From: Phycisphaerae bacterium
Lineage (GTDB): Bacteria; Planctomycetota; Phycisphaerae; Sedimentisphaerales; Anaerohalosphaeraceae
Length of the DNA stretch: 13,160 nt
NCBI GenBank assembly: GCA_021736615.1
Contig: JAIPFN010000156.1
Location: 1-13,160, forward strand
Direction of reading: 5' to 3'
In this document: positions 1 through 6,313 of the stretch, one piece after another
How positions within the stretch are numbered: the first letter of the stretch is position 1
How the letters are laid out: the number at the start of each line of letters is the position of its first letter
The notes under the pieces: generated by a model
Databases searched by the model: none
What the model was told of the DNA's origin: nothing
Seen by the model: the letters and a program-made list of their open reading frames with translations, nothing else
Program-made: the position numbers and the translations under genes

Positions 1-274
1 TATCCCATTTGCCGATGTCCTGATTAAACGGGTCTGCGCTCCAGAACATATAGCTCATATTGGTTACGCTGGATGTATTCCATCTGCCGATGTCCTGGTT
101 AAACGAGTCCGCATCTACGAACATCCAGCTCATATCGGTGACGTTGGATGTGTCCCAGTCACCAATATCCTGGTTGAACGATTCTGCCCCTTCGAACATC
201 CTGCTCATATTTGTGACATTGGAAGTGTCCCAGCTGCCAATATCATGGTTGAACAAGTCAGCACCGTAGAACAT
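1..274 (-). repeat. Second block of DUF285/BspA 75-bp repeats (3.6 units, cut by window edge)
   Basis: This is the same 25-residue repeat as in the first block, but with the variant core DIGxWDTS in place of DISGWDTS. The shared variant shows that the two blocks diverged as modules. The array continues past the left edge of the window. Confidence 0.85.
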
Positions 275-1873
275 CCCGCTCATATCAGTGACGGCTTCGA
301 GACCTTTCGTTGTTGCCGGTACCCGAATAAGGTTTTTGCATCTATTGAATGCATGATTCATGCTTGTAAAGCCAAGATTACCCCATTTATCAATGCTTGC
401 CAGTTTCAGTCGCTCAGTTCCATCCCCGCCATTATAATAGCTGTGATATGCTGTAGCACTTCCCTTAACCGAGACTGTATAGACTCCGTTAACGCCGTAA
501 TCATGTATATGCGGTCCCGGAGTAGTTACTGTCTCCACTGTTCCGTCACCCCAGTCAATTTCAGCATCTACCTCACCGGCCAGCGCCAGCGTAACAGTCG
601 TACCTTCACCAAGGTTGGTATCCCAGGTCGTTACAAAGGGAGAAAACCGGCATGTCCCCCAGATTGGCCGAGGCAATGTCCAACTGTCGGCACCGGTATC
701 AAAGTCATCCGGCTCTAAAGGAATTTGTGATACGCACCATCCTGACAGGTCCTGGTTAAACGAAGTCGCATTTTTAAACATAAAATTCATGTTGATCACA
801 TTTGTTGTATCCCAGCCGCTTATGTCACAGTTAAACTGCTCTGCGCCGGAGAACATCTCATACATATAGGTTACTTCCGATGTGTCCCAACCGCTAATGT
901 TCTGGTTGAACGAGTAAGCTGAGTAGAACATAAAGCTCATATCAGTAACACTGGAAGTATCCCATCCGCTTATGTCCTGGTCAAACAAACCTGCCCCGCG
1001 GAACATATTACTCATATTGGTTACACTGGAGGTATCCCATCCGCTGATATCCCGGTTGAACGATTCGACATTGTAAAGCATCATTCTCATATTGGTAACC
1101 TTGGATGTGTCCCAACCGCTGATGTCCTGGTTGAACGAGTACACACGTACAAACATCTCGGCCATGTCTGTTACATTCGATGTGTTCCACCCGCTGATAT
1201 CCTGGTTGAACGAGATTGCAGCATAGAACATACCGCGCATATCTGTAACGTTGGAAGTGTCCCACATACCGATGTCATAATTGAAAGATTCGGCATTATT
1301 GAACATGTAGGCTATGTTAGTAACGCTTTCCAGCCCCTCCGTTGTTTCCGGTACCCGAATAAGATTTATACACTTATAGAAAGCATAATACAAGCTCGTA
1401 AAGCCAAGATCCCCCCAGTTATTGACCCTTACCAGCTTAGCTTCGTCATCATAAGGATATCCGCTTCCGTTTTTTTTGCCATGGTATGCCGTAACGCTTC
1501 CCGTAACCGAGACCGTATAGACCCCATCGATACCATAATCATGGACATGCGGCCCGGGTGTTGTCACGGACTCAACAGTACCGTCTCCCCAGTCGATAGT
1601 TGCATCCACCTCACCGGCTAGCGCCAGCGTAACAGTCGTACCTTCACCAAGACTAGTATCCCAGGTCGTTACGAAAGCACCGTTATCCAGCCATTGAGAG
1701 GCTAATTCTGCAAGATCGGCAGGGCCGTAGTCAGCCTGCCAGCCGGAGGCTATTTCAGCGAGATCGGCAAGATCGACCCTGCAGTCACCTGTAACATCTG
1801 CACTCGGGCATGCTCCGTTAACAAATCCGCCCACTGACAACAAAACCAAACAAACCAAAGCAAACTTCTTCAC
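1..1873 (-). CDS. Secreted BspA-like (DUF285) repeat protein with dockerin-like N-terminus and two PKD-like domains, 3' end outside window
   Basis: The minus strand is open from a GTG at 1873 to the window edge (624 codons, no stop), so the C-terminus is missing. The GTG is chosen because AGGAG lies 7 nt upstream and the protein then begins with a classical signal peptide ([16 protein letters not shown], cleavage near residue 20). Residues 22-62 form a short dockerin-like stretch ([17 protein letters not shown]). Residues about 67-127 are a PKD-like beta domain ([15 protein letters not shown]). Residues 190-398 are eight roughly 25-residue DUF285/BspA repeats ([16 protein letters not shown]). 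The whole module then restarts: a second PKD-like domain at about 413-475 and repeats from 534 on. The DUF285 family is found in surface and secreted proteins, often linked to adhesion. No catalytic residues are visible, so a binding or structural role is inferred. It is divergent from the methyltransferase at 2413. Confidence 0.9.
   Translation of the reverse strand, partial: MKKFALVCLVLLSVGGFVNGACPSADVTGDCRVDLADLAEIASGWQADYGPADLAELASQWLDNGAFVTTWDTSLGEGTTVTLALAGEVDATIDWGDGTVESVTTPGPHVHDYGIDGVYTVSVTGSVTAYHGKKNGSGYPYDDEAKLVRVNNWGDLGFTSLYYAFYKCINLIRVPETTEGLESVTNIAYMFNNAESFNYDIGMWDTSNVTDMRGMFYAAISFNQDISGWNTSNVTDMAEMFVRVYSFNQDISGWDTSKVTNMRMMLYNVESFNRDISGWDTSSVTNMSNMFRGAGLFDQDISGWDTSSVTDMSFMFYSAYSFNQNISGWDTSEVTYMYEMFSGAEQFNCDISGWDTTNVINMNFMFKNATSFNQDLSGWCVSQIPLEPDDFDTGADSWTLPRPIWGTCRFSPFVTTWDTNLGEGTTVTLALAGEVDAEIDWGDGTVETVTTPGPHIHDYGVNGVYTVSVKGSATAYHSYYNGGDGTERLKLASIDKWGNLGFTSMNHAFNRCKNLIRVPATTKGLEAVTDMSGMFYGADLFNHDIGSWDTSNVTNMSRMFEGAESFNQDIGDWDTSNVTDMSWMFVDADSFNQDIGRWNTSSVTNMSYMFWSADPFNQDIGKWD
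718..1306 (-). repeat. First block of DUF285/BspA 75-bp repeats (about 8 units)
   Basis: Eight tandem coding units of about 75 bp each encode roughly 25 residues with the core [16 protein letters not shown]. The last unit is diverged (GWCVSQIP) and caps the block before the second PKD-like domain. The units differ from one another at DNA level, so the array is old rather than freshly expanded. Confidence 0.85.
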
Positions 1874-1880
1874 AGTTCTT

Positions 1881-1885
1881 CTCCT
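1881..1885 (-). promoter_or_regulatory. Ribosome binding site deciding the GTG start of the BspA-like gene
   Basis: AGGAG on the minus strand, 7 nt before the GTG at 1873. It supports this non-ATG start, which is also the one that gives a full signal peptide. Confidence 0.7.
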
Positions 1886-2027
1886 GAAAACGTGATGACA
1901 AAAATCAAAGGGGGCAAGGAAACCATTCCTTATTTCAAAACCCTGTCTCACCAAAACTCCAATGCCGGCGAAAGCTTTCAGCAGCAAGAAAACCTAAATT
2001 CATCAGGAAAACTAGTCGCCAATTTAT

Positions 2028-2056
2028 ATAATATCCAAAAACCGCAAAACCCGCAA
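2028..2056 (-). promoter_or_regulatory. Candidate sigma70-type promoter for the BspA-like gene
   Basis: Minus strand: TTGCGG (2051-2056), a 17-nt spacer, then TATTAT (2028-2033). The -10 matches the consensus at five of six positions, the -35 at about three. It predicts a leader of about 150 nt before the GTG at 1873. Confidence 0.4.
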
Positions 2057-2149
2057 GTAAAAAACACCCCGCAACTCAATAATTTCAACAAAACAAGCAA
2101 ACGCTGCCATTTTTTGCCCTAATTCGGGCACCTGACGAAAATATTTCAG

Positions 2150-2178
2150 TTGACAGCGGCGGCTTATATGCCTATATT
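2150..2178 (+). promoter_or_regulatory. Strong sigma70-type promoter for the methyltransferase gene
   Basis: TTGACA at 2150-2155 is a perfect -35 box. An ideal 17-nt spacer follows, then TATATT at 2173-2178 (five of six). Predicted transcription start is near 2185, leaving a leader of about 228 nt before the ATG at 2413. Confidence 0.65.
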
Positions 2179-2185
2179 AAAATTT

Positions 2186-2412
2186 TTCAATATTAACCGA
2201 TTTTCGACTCGTCGAGTGCCTCGGGGGTATTTAAGAGTCGTTAATTTTGAAATGGCGATAGCAGGCAAAAATGCGGTCCGTTTTTACAAATGTGTTACAC
2301 TATCGTTTTGCTTGCAAAACCTTCACTCTGAAAGTTTTAGAGTTAGTACTATTTACGCCTGGCCGGTCAATGGTCCGCCGGGCCTTCGGAAGCGACTTCT
2401 GAAAGGATATGA
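2186..2412 (+). promoter_or_regulatory. Candidate structured 5' leader of the methyltransferase mRNA
   Basis: The predicted leader holds a series of complementary segments. CGACTC (2205-2210) pairs with GAGTCG (2235-2240) and encloses a CGAG-TGC-CTCG hairpin (2213-2223). CGATAG (2256-2261) pairs with CTATCG (2300-2305). GTTTTGC (2305-2311) pairs with GCAAAAC (2314-2320). ACTCT (2325-2329) pairs with AGAGT (2339-2343). A GC-rich GGCCGG...CCGGGCC element lies at 2361-2384, about 20 nt before the ribosome binding site. I recognise no known riboswitch core. Function is unproven; each helix is short and was found by eye, so chance pairing is possible. Confidence 0.4.
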
Positions 2413-3285
2413 ATGGATTTTGTACGAGAACTTGTTGAAAACGGCGGTCCAAACCCCGAAGACTATTTAGTGATTAATAGTTTTCTCGACCTCCTTGCCG
2501 AGACTAAAGATTTTGACAATAAATTACCGCCCGAGCTGCAGGCAATTTTAGAGCCGACTCTCAACAAGGATACAATGCACGGTTTCGCACGCTCCAAGCC
2601 GCACGGTTATTCGGGGGATTTCGAGATTATTGACCGAATTTACCAGGAGTGGAAAAGCCCGAATCCCGACCTTACAAAATGGGACGAGTACTTCCATGAC
2701 CTGGCCGCTCCAAAAGCTGTCCGCAACAGAAAGACATATTTCAAGAAGATGCTGACCGAACTGGCCGCTGCGAACAACGGTTCGGGGACTGCAGTTTTAA
2801 ATATAGGCTCCGGCCCGGGCCGAGATATGCTTGAGTTCTTCGAAACCGCTGACGATCCCCACGTAAAGATCGACTGTGTCGACATCGACGAAAACGCTAT
2901 CGCTTATGCAACAGAGCTTTGTGCCGATTATATGGACAAGATCACCTTCCATAAAAGAAACATTTTCCGTTTCCGTCCCGAAGAAAAGTTCGACATAGTC
3001 TGGTCAGCAGGCGTATTCGATTACTTCTCCGACCGTCAGTTTACAATGCTCATCAAACGTCTCTACACCTACGTTAAAGAAGGCGGCGAGCTTGTAATCG
3101 GAAACTTCTCAACGGAAAACCCCTCCAGACCTCACATGGAGATCATTAGCAACTGGCACCTTCAGCACCGCGACGAAGACCATCTAACAGGGCTGGTAGT
3201 CGATGCAGGCGTTGAACCGGAAAACATACGATGCGATAAAGAGCAAGAAGGGGTAAACCTCTTTCTCCATATCGCCAAAAAATAA
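2413..3285 (+). CDS. Class I SAM-dependent methyltransferase, EF/3-hydroxypalmitate methyl ester biosynthesis-like
   Basis: A 290-residue soluble protein with no signal peptide. The start is supported by AAAGGA five nt upstream of the ATG. The SAM-binding motif I is at 128-138 (VLNIGSGPGRD), followed by the acidic strand end DCVDIDEN at 154-161, then FDIVWSAGVFDYF (193-205) and GGELVIGNFS (224-233), giving a complete Rossmann-type methyltransferase fold. The N-terminal 110 residues carry KPHGYSGDF (62-70) and a following AVRNR (102-106). These resemble proteins annotated as extracellular factor (3-hydroxypalmitic acid methyl ester) biosynthesis methyltransferases. That substrate is only an annotation habit for this group; the real acceptor cannot be read from sequence. 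The gene is monocistronic, with its own promoter and a terminator hairpin just downstream. Confidence 0.85.
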   Translation: MDFVRELVENGGPNPEDYLVINSFLDLLAETKDFDNKLPPELQAILEPTLNKDTMHGFARSKPHGYSGDFEIIDRIYQEWKSPNPDLTKWDEYFHDLAAPKAVRNRKTYFKKMLTELAAANNGSGTAVLNIGSGPGRDMLEFFETADDPHVKIDCVDIDENAIAYATELCADYMDKITFHKRNIFRFRPEEKFDIVWSAGVFDYFSDRQFTMLIKRLYTYVKEGGELVIGNFSTENPSRPHMEIISNWHLQHRDEDHLTGLVVDAGVEPENIRCDKEQEGVNLFLHIAKK

Positions 3286-3290
3286 AAATT

Positions 3291-3315
3291 AGCCCCGCGA
3301 TTTATTCGCGGGGTT
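3291..3315. terminator. Bidirectional intrinsic terminator between convergent genes
   Basis: CCCCGCGA (3293-3300), a 5-nt loop TTTAT, then TCGCGGGG (3306-3313): a perfect 8-bp GC-rich stem that can extend by a G-U and an A-U pair. The T-rich tail is better on the minus strand (CTAATTTTTATTTTTT), serving the esterase at 3329. On the plus strand it is followed only by TTAAGCTTT. It sits 5 nt after the methyltransferase stop and 13 nt from the esterase stop. Confidence 0.8.
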
Positions 3316-3328
3316 AAGCTTTACGCCC

Positions 3329-4087
3329 TTACTGGCCCATAAGCTCAGCGATTTTAGGCTCAACCGCCTGGGCCCAGATATCATATCCCTTTTTATTGGG
3401 ATGCAGCAGGTCAGGCATAATATCTTTGCTCAGAGTTCCGTCATCAGCAAGGAACTTGTCATTTATATTCATGTAATGGATCATTTTTCCATCGGCGATC
3501 TTTGATGCGATTTCGCTAGCTTCCGCATTCTTAACTCGTCGGGGTTCGTCAATTTTCCCACGGGGGAAAATCCCAAGCAGCAGAATTTTCGTGTCCGGCA
3601 GTTTCGTTCTTACCTTACCGCAGATCGCAATGATCCCGTCGGCAATTTCTTCGGCAGTGTTGTCGCCGGAGTTATTCGTTCCTATCATGATTACTGCCAG
3701 TTTCGGGTTGATCCCGTCCAGATGCCCGTTTTCCAGCCGCCACAGGACATGCTGAGTCCGGTCACCGCCAAAGCCCATGTTCACCGCGTTTCGAGGTTCA
3801 TAATATTTCGCCCACAGATATTCATCCCAGTGATGCGTGATCGAATCGCCGATCATGATCAGGTCCACATTTCCCTGTGCAACTCTTTCATTGATCTCGT
3901 TATTTCGCGGCATCCACCAGCTCTGTGCCCATACAGCTTTTTGGGTTTCGGCGGCCAAAGCACTGTGACTCCTGGTCGCAACATCAGAAAAAGCGACCTC
4001 CCCAGCCGATGGGGAAGCAGTACACCCGCAAAAACAAACAGACATAACGCCAAGCAAACAAACTATAACAGCAAATCTAAATCGCAT
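3329..4087 (-). CDS. GDSL/SGNH-family esterase, PAF-acetylhydrolase-like, exported (probable lipoprotein)
   Basis: A 252-residue protein from an ATG at 4087, with GGAAAA a few nt upstream. An in-frame TTG at 4099 would add four residues but is less likely. Residues 1-22 are a hydrophobic export signal ending CFCGC. Cys22 may be lipidated, although the lipobox is atypical. SGNH blocks are complete: nucleophile Ser82 in IGDSITHHW, Gly107/108 in GFGGDRTQHVLW, Asn138 in IGTNN, and Asp226/His229 in DLLHP. The stretch GFGGDRTQHVLWRLENG with LLLGIFPRG (170-177) is typical of the PAF-acetylhydrolase beta/gamma-like branch, which removes acetyl or short acyl groups. The likely role is ester removal from glycans or lipids outside the cytoplasm; the substrate is unknown. 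It has its own promoter candidate and ends at the shared terminator. Confidence 0.9.
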   Translation of the reverse strand: MRFRFAVIVCLLGVMSVCFCGCTASPSAGEVAFSDVATRSHSALAAETQKAVWAQSWWMPRNNEINERVAQGNVDLIMIGDSITHHWDEYLWAKYYEPRNAVNMGFGGDRTQHVLWRLENGHLDGINPKLAVIMIGTNNSGDNTAEEIADGIIAICGKVRTKLPDTKILLLGIFPRGKIDEPRRVKNAEASEIASKIADGKMIHYMNINDKFLADDGTLSKDIMPDLLHPNKKGYDIWAQAVEPKIAELMGQ

Positions 4088-4122
4088 AACATTTTCCAAA
4101 AAAATAAGTTAACTGAAACTAA

Positions 4123-4150
4123 ATAATAGCAATTTTCCAAAAAACGACAA
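4123..4150 (-). promoter_or_regulatory. Candidate promoter for the GDSL esterase
   Basis: Minus strand TTGTCG (4145-4150), a 16-nt spacer, then TATTAT (4123-4128). The start would be near 4116, about 29 nt before the ATG at 4087. It lies in the 72-bp gap after the TerB-like gene, so the esterase may be expressed independently of the genes upstream. Confidence 0.4.
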
Positions 4151-4159
4151 ACAATAAAA

Positions 4160-4894
4160 TTACTTCAGGAGATTTTTTATGTCGTTAGCGTATACCGGTT
4201 CTATTACGCATTTTTTCAGGCCTGTTTCGTGGAGGTATTTTACCTGGTGGCCCTGATAGCGTGTTAGTATTGCTGCTGTGTTTGGGCCTGATTTTTCCAG
4301 CAGGTGCCTGCATCTTTGTATTGAGATATTTTTGTCCTCGGAGGCATGAAAACAAACGATGTGGCTGTCCGGCTGGTTTGCGGTGAGGAATTCTTCAAAG
4401 CCGGTTATCTTGATTTCTGCGTTGTTTTCGAGGATTACGTCTTTAAAATCGTCGATTTTCGCGAAATCTTCTTTTATCGCGATAAACTTTCCGCCGGTGC
4501 CAACCGGTTGGACAAAGTCCTTGAACGGATCAAGCAGGGTTGACATGTCAATATCTTTGGCGATTGTTTTGAACTGCCGATTTGTCAGGCCCAGGGATTT
4601 AGCGAACTGGCGAATGTAATCCTTTTCGGCGGCGTCGAGTTTGTTGTCAACTTTGGCCATGACGACGAGTGATTTGAATGTGGCGATCGCTTTCGTGCGG
4701 TCGCTTATCGGGTAGAGTTTTCCTTTGTCGGCGACAACTTCTTTCATAAGTGCGTTCCAGTCCTCGATTTGCGCACCTATCGACTTTGCGGTTGCCGAAA
4801 GGAATTTTTTTTCACGTTCTGCGATATCCCCGTCGCAGCACATCATCCAGATCATGTTTTTAATATAGTTAAGTTTGTCCAAACTAGCGCCCAT
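4160..4894 (-). CDS. TerB-like protein with C-terminal degenerate receiver-like domain
   Basis: A 244-residue cytoplasmic protein with no signal or membrane segment. The start at 4894 is chosen because GGAG lies 5 nt upstream; an in-frame alternative at 4951 would overlap the preceding gene and has no such site. Residues 7-115 look like a TerB/TerB-C all-helical fold with two similar acidic helix starts, CCDGDIAEREKKFL (19-32) and AKVDNKLDAAEKDYI (80-94). This matches the two-fold metal-binding layout of the family, named for tellurite resistance and widely used in stress modules. Residues about 150-244 resemble the second half of a CheY-like receiver: HIVCFHA (178-184), AAILTRYQG (207-215), KKCVIEPVYANDIKNLL (227-243). 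Where receivers carry a conserved Lys before Pro there is Glu232, and no phosphoacceptor Asp is obvious, so it is probably a non-phosphorylated scaffold. It lies 19 nt after the secreted protein gene, likely in one operon. Confidence 0.7.
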   Translation of the reverse strand: MGASLDKLNYIKNMIWMMCCDGDIAEREKKFLSATAKSIGAQIEDWNALMKEVVADKGKLYPISDRTKAIATFKSLVVMAKVDNKLDAAEKDYIRQFAKSLGLTNRQFKTIAKDIDMSTLLDPFKDFVQPVGTGGKFIAIKEDFAKIDDFKDVILENNAEIKITGFEEFLTANQPDSHIVCFHASEDKNISIQRCRHLLEKSGPNTAAILTRYQGHQVKYLHETGLKKCVIEPVYANDIKNLLK

Positions 4895-4899
4895 GATTT

Positions 4900-4903
4900 C
4901 TCC
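4900..4903 (-). promoter_or_regulatory. Ribosome binding site deciding the TerB-like gene start
   Basis: GGAG on the minus strand, 5 nt before the ATG at 4894. It lies in the 19-nt gap after the stop of the preceding gene and rules in favour of the shorter protein. Confidence 0.65.
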
Positions 4904-4913
4904 ATGTTGAGAT

Positions 4914-5810
4914 CTATTTTTCACCGTTATCAGGGTGGGTTTTTCTGTCAACGGGTAGTTTATTTTCCGATTTTACATCATCATTGTTATTTTTTCCATT
5001 ATTTTTATTGATGCCGATCTTTTTTTCGTAAGCTTCCACGGCTTGCTGTTTTTGCAACTTAGTGAGATTTTTTTGCTTACTCAGAATAAGCTCGAATAAG
5101 GCAAGTTGGCAGGCCTGTTTTATTTCATTGACCGCTTTATTTACTGCGCCTGGTAGAAACGGGGCAGCTATAACACGTGTCAGGCCGCCGACTTTTTTGG
5201 CCTTAAAAACTGCGTCGATCATATTATTGACACCGGCTTTCATGTGACGTTCGGTTGGGATTATCATACACCAGCCTATGTTTTTATCAAAACCTTCATC
5301 GAATCCATCGGTTATCTGGGGGAGCATGCCTGTTTCAAGGGGTATTGGTGCCATGGCTAGTATATTGTCAAGGCTTAGGCCTAGTTTTGCGATTTCCTTT
5401 TTGGTTTTAGACAGTGACTCATTGAAAGAGTCCAGTTGGGCCTGAGTTGCATCGTTGCTGTCAGTTATTTCGGCGGTCTTTACGATCTGGAGGAGCTTTT
5501 CCATGTCAAAAAGAGTTTTTTCTTTTACATCCATGACGATTATTAGTCCGGGACGGATGCTTTGTGATTTATCAGAGGAGAACTCTTTGATGACCTTGCG
5601 AACTAATTTATCAATCTTGTCCGCTTCGGAATTTGAGCCGGAGTATATGAATGTGTTGTCATAAATATACAATTTTCGTTTGTCAAGCTTTTCCGGCCAG
5701 TGGTCGGGGATGTCTTTTGCAGGTTTCTTTCCCCACCATCCAAAGCAAACGGCCTGCGCAAACAAAAGGCTCAAAAGAACTACTAGGTATACTTGTCTAT
5801 GCTTTTTCAT
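4914..5810 (-). CDS. Secreted protein of unknown function with Asn-rich C-terminal tail
   Basis: A 298-residue protein from an ATG at 5810 with AGGA about 6 nt upstream. Residues 1-23 are a signal peptide (QVYLVVLLSLLFAQAVCFG); the mature part begins near WWGKKP. I recognise no family. The body is mixed alpha/beta: a strand-like LIIVMDV (89-95), a probable coiled or helical segment at about 120-150 (LDSFNESLSKTKKEIAKLG), and GWCMIIPTERHMKAGVNNMIDAVF around 180-203. A helical stretch rich in Lys and Gln follows, then a polar low-complexity tail from about 267 (NKNNGKNNNDD). No catalytic motif, lipobox or anchor is seen. It is the first gene of a likely two-gene unit with the TerB-like protein, so the two may share an envelope-related process; this is inference. 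Confidence 0.75.
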   Translation of the reverse strand: MKKHRQVYLVVLLSLLFAQAVCFGWWGKKPAKDIPDHWPEKLDKRKLYIYDNTFIYSGSNSEADKIDKLVRKVIKEFSSDKSQSIRPGLIIVMDVKEKTLFDMEKLLQIVKTAEITDSNDATQAQLDSFNESLSKTKKEIAKLGLSLDNILAMAPIPLETGMLPQITDGFDEGFDKNIGWCMIIPTERHMKAGVNNMIDAVFKAKKVGGLTRVIAAPFLPGAVNKAVNEIKQACQLALFELILSKQKNLTKLQKQQAVEAYEKKIGINKNNGKNNNDDVKSENKLPVDRKTHPDNGEK

Positions 5811-5836
5811 GATTGATCCTCATTATTTAGTTAAAG

Positions 5837-5865
5837 ATTCTACACTGGAATTAGCAATTAATCCA
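5837..5865 (-). promoter_or_regulatory. Weak promoter candidate for the secreted-unknown/TerB-like operon, overlapped by a palindrome
   Basis: Minus strand TGGATT (5860-5865), 17-nt spacer, TAGAAT (5837-5842). The -35 match is poor (three of six). A 22-bp imperfect inverted repeat, CTGGA...TCCAG (5845-5866), covers the -35 and spacer, as an operator would. Confidence 0.3.
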
Positions 5866-6084
5866 GTATCACACTAATTAAGACGCAAAATTAAGAGAAA
5901 AAATCACAAATTTACAATTTTTATTTAAATGGACACTCTCGTCCTGGATTAAGCTTTGGCTAAGAGTTCGTAAGTGATAAGTTGGAGTATTGCTATATTT
6001 GATTGAAATTTATAGGTATGAGGGCAATTTGTGGTTAATCTTTCTGTTCTCATCGAATGCCGTAGAAATTGCCGGCAGGAGGCA

Positions 6085-6182
6085 GGTAGTACATTTCCCA
6101 AAAAAACCTCGCTCATTTTTTTTTACAGCCTATTGATTTTTTATTTGTATAATTTGGTAATTTTGGTTAATATATATACTGC
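6085..6182 (+). repeat. Degenerate 98-bp noncoding repeat, copy A
   Basis: Starts GGTAGTACATT-CCC-AAAA, passes through a T-rich core with CTATTGATTTTTT, then GTAATTT-like sequence, and ends ATATACTGC. The same order of motifs occurs at 11675-11773 in the same orientation. By eye the two agree at roughly two thirds of positions with small gaps. Here it lies upstream of the SASA esterase. Confidence 0.55.
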
Positions 6183-6256
6183 TTTAAAGTGAATTTATTT
6201 ACGAGAAAAGGTGTCTAAACCCTTAATATCTCTTTATACAATAGACATTATTCATT

Positions 6257-6282
6257 TCAAACTGGCCAATTGGTCAGTTTGA
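6257..6282. promoter_or_regulatory. 26-bp near-perfect palindrome upstream of the SASA esterase (operator or mRNA hairpin)
   Basis: TCAAACTGGCC, central AATT, then GGTCAGTTTGA. The halves are complementary except for one pair (G6265 opposite T6274), which in RNA would be a G-U wobble, giving an 11-bp stem with an AAUU loop. It lies 31 bp upstream of the ATG and after a TACAAT -10-like box. That position suits a repressor operator, a 5' stabilising hairpin or an attenuator. The following TTAATTATTTATTTTT is U-rich but not a pure U run. Confidence 0.55.
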
Positions 6283-6313
6283 GTTAATTATTTATTTTTC
6301 CGGGAGTGTTGTT

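Larger units (their letters stand above)
1874..2412. other. Divergent intergenic region (539 bp)
   Basis: It separates the BspA-like gene (minus) from the methyltransferase (plus). The part next to the BspA gene is A-rich on the plus strand and is probably that gene's leader. Candidate promoters for both directions lie at 2028-2056 (minus) and 2150-2178 (plus). A short inverted repeat, TGCCC-N6-GGGCA at 2115-2130, lies between them. The remainder, from about 2186, is the methyltransferase leader. Short open frames here lack ribosome binding sites or family resemblance and were not called. Confidence 0.7.
5811..6313. other. Divergent intergenic region (503 bp) before the SASA esterase gene
   Basis: AT-rich and without a credible gene. 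From left to right it holds the candidate promoter and palindrome of the minus-strand operon (5837-5866) and one copy of a degenerate 98-bp repeat (6085-6182). A TACAAT that could be a -10 box for the esterase lies at 6237-6242 (no good -35), followed by a long palindrome at 6257-6282. A GGGAG ribosome binding site sits 7 nt before the ATG at 6314. Several TATA-like stretches within the 98-bp repeat make a single promoter hard to choose. Confidence 0.6.

Noticed and set aside
245..869. Open frames on the plus strand opposite the BspA-like gene
   Set aside because: They lie antisense to a long intact coding frame with signal peptide and known repeats, and have no ribosome binding site or family features.
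1..1306. Regular 75-bp spacing that could suggest a CRISPR array or tandem satellite
   Set aside because: The units translate cleanly in one frame as DUF285 repeats and differ from each other; there are no constant repeats with unique spacers.
2361..2400. GC-rich element before the methyltransferase as an intrinsic terminator
   Set aside because: The pairing is bulged and no U-run follows; it may be part of the leader structure, but a terminator call is not supported.
1892..2470. Two short plus-strand frames before the methyltransferase
   Set aside because: They fall in intergenic DNA, have odd composition and no ribosome binding site; one would start within the -35 box and overlap the methyltransferase start.
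4088..4099. TTG start at 4099 for the GDSL esterase
   Set aside because: It would overlap the likely GGAAAA ribosome binding site; the ATG at 4087 gives a normal signal peptide.
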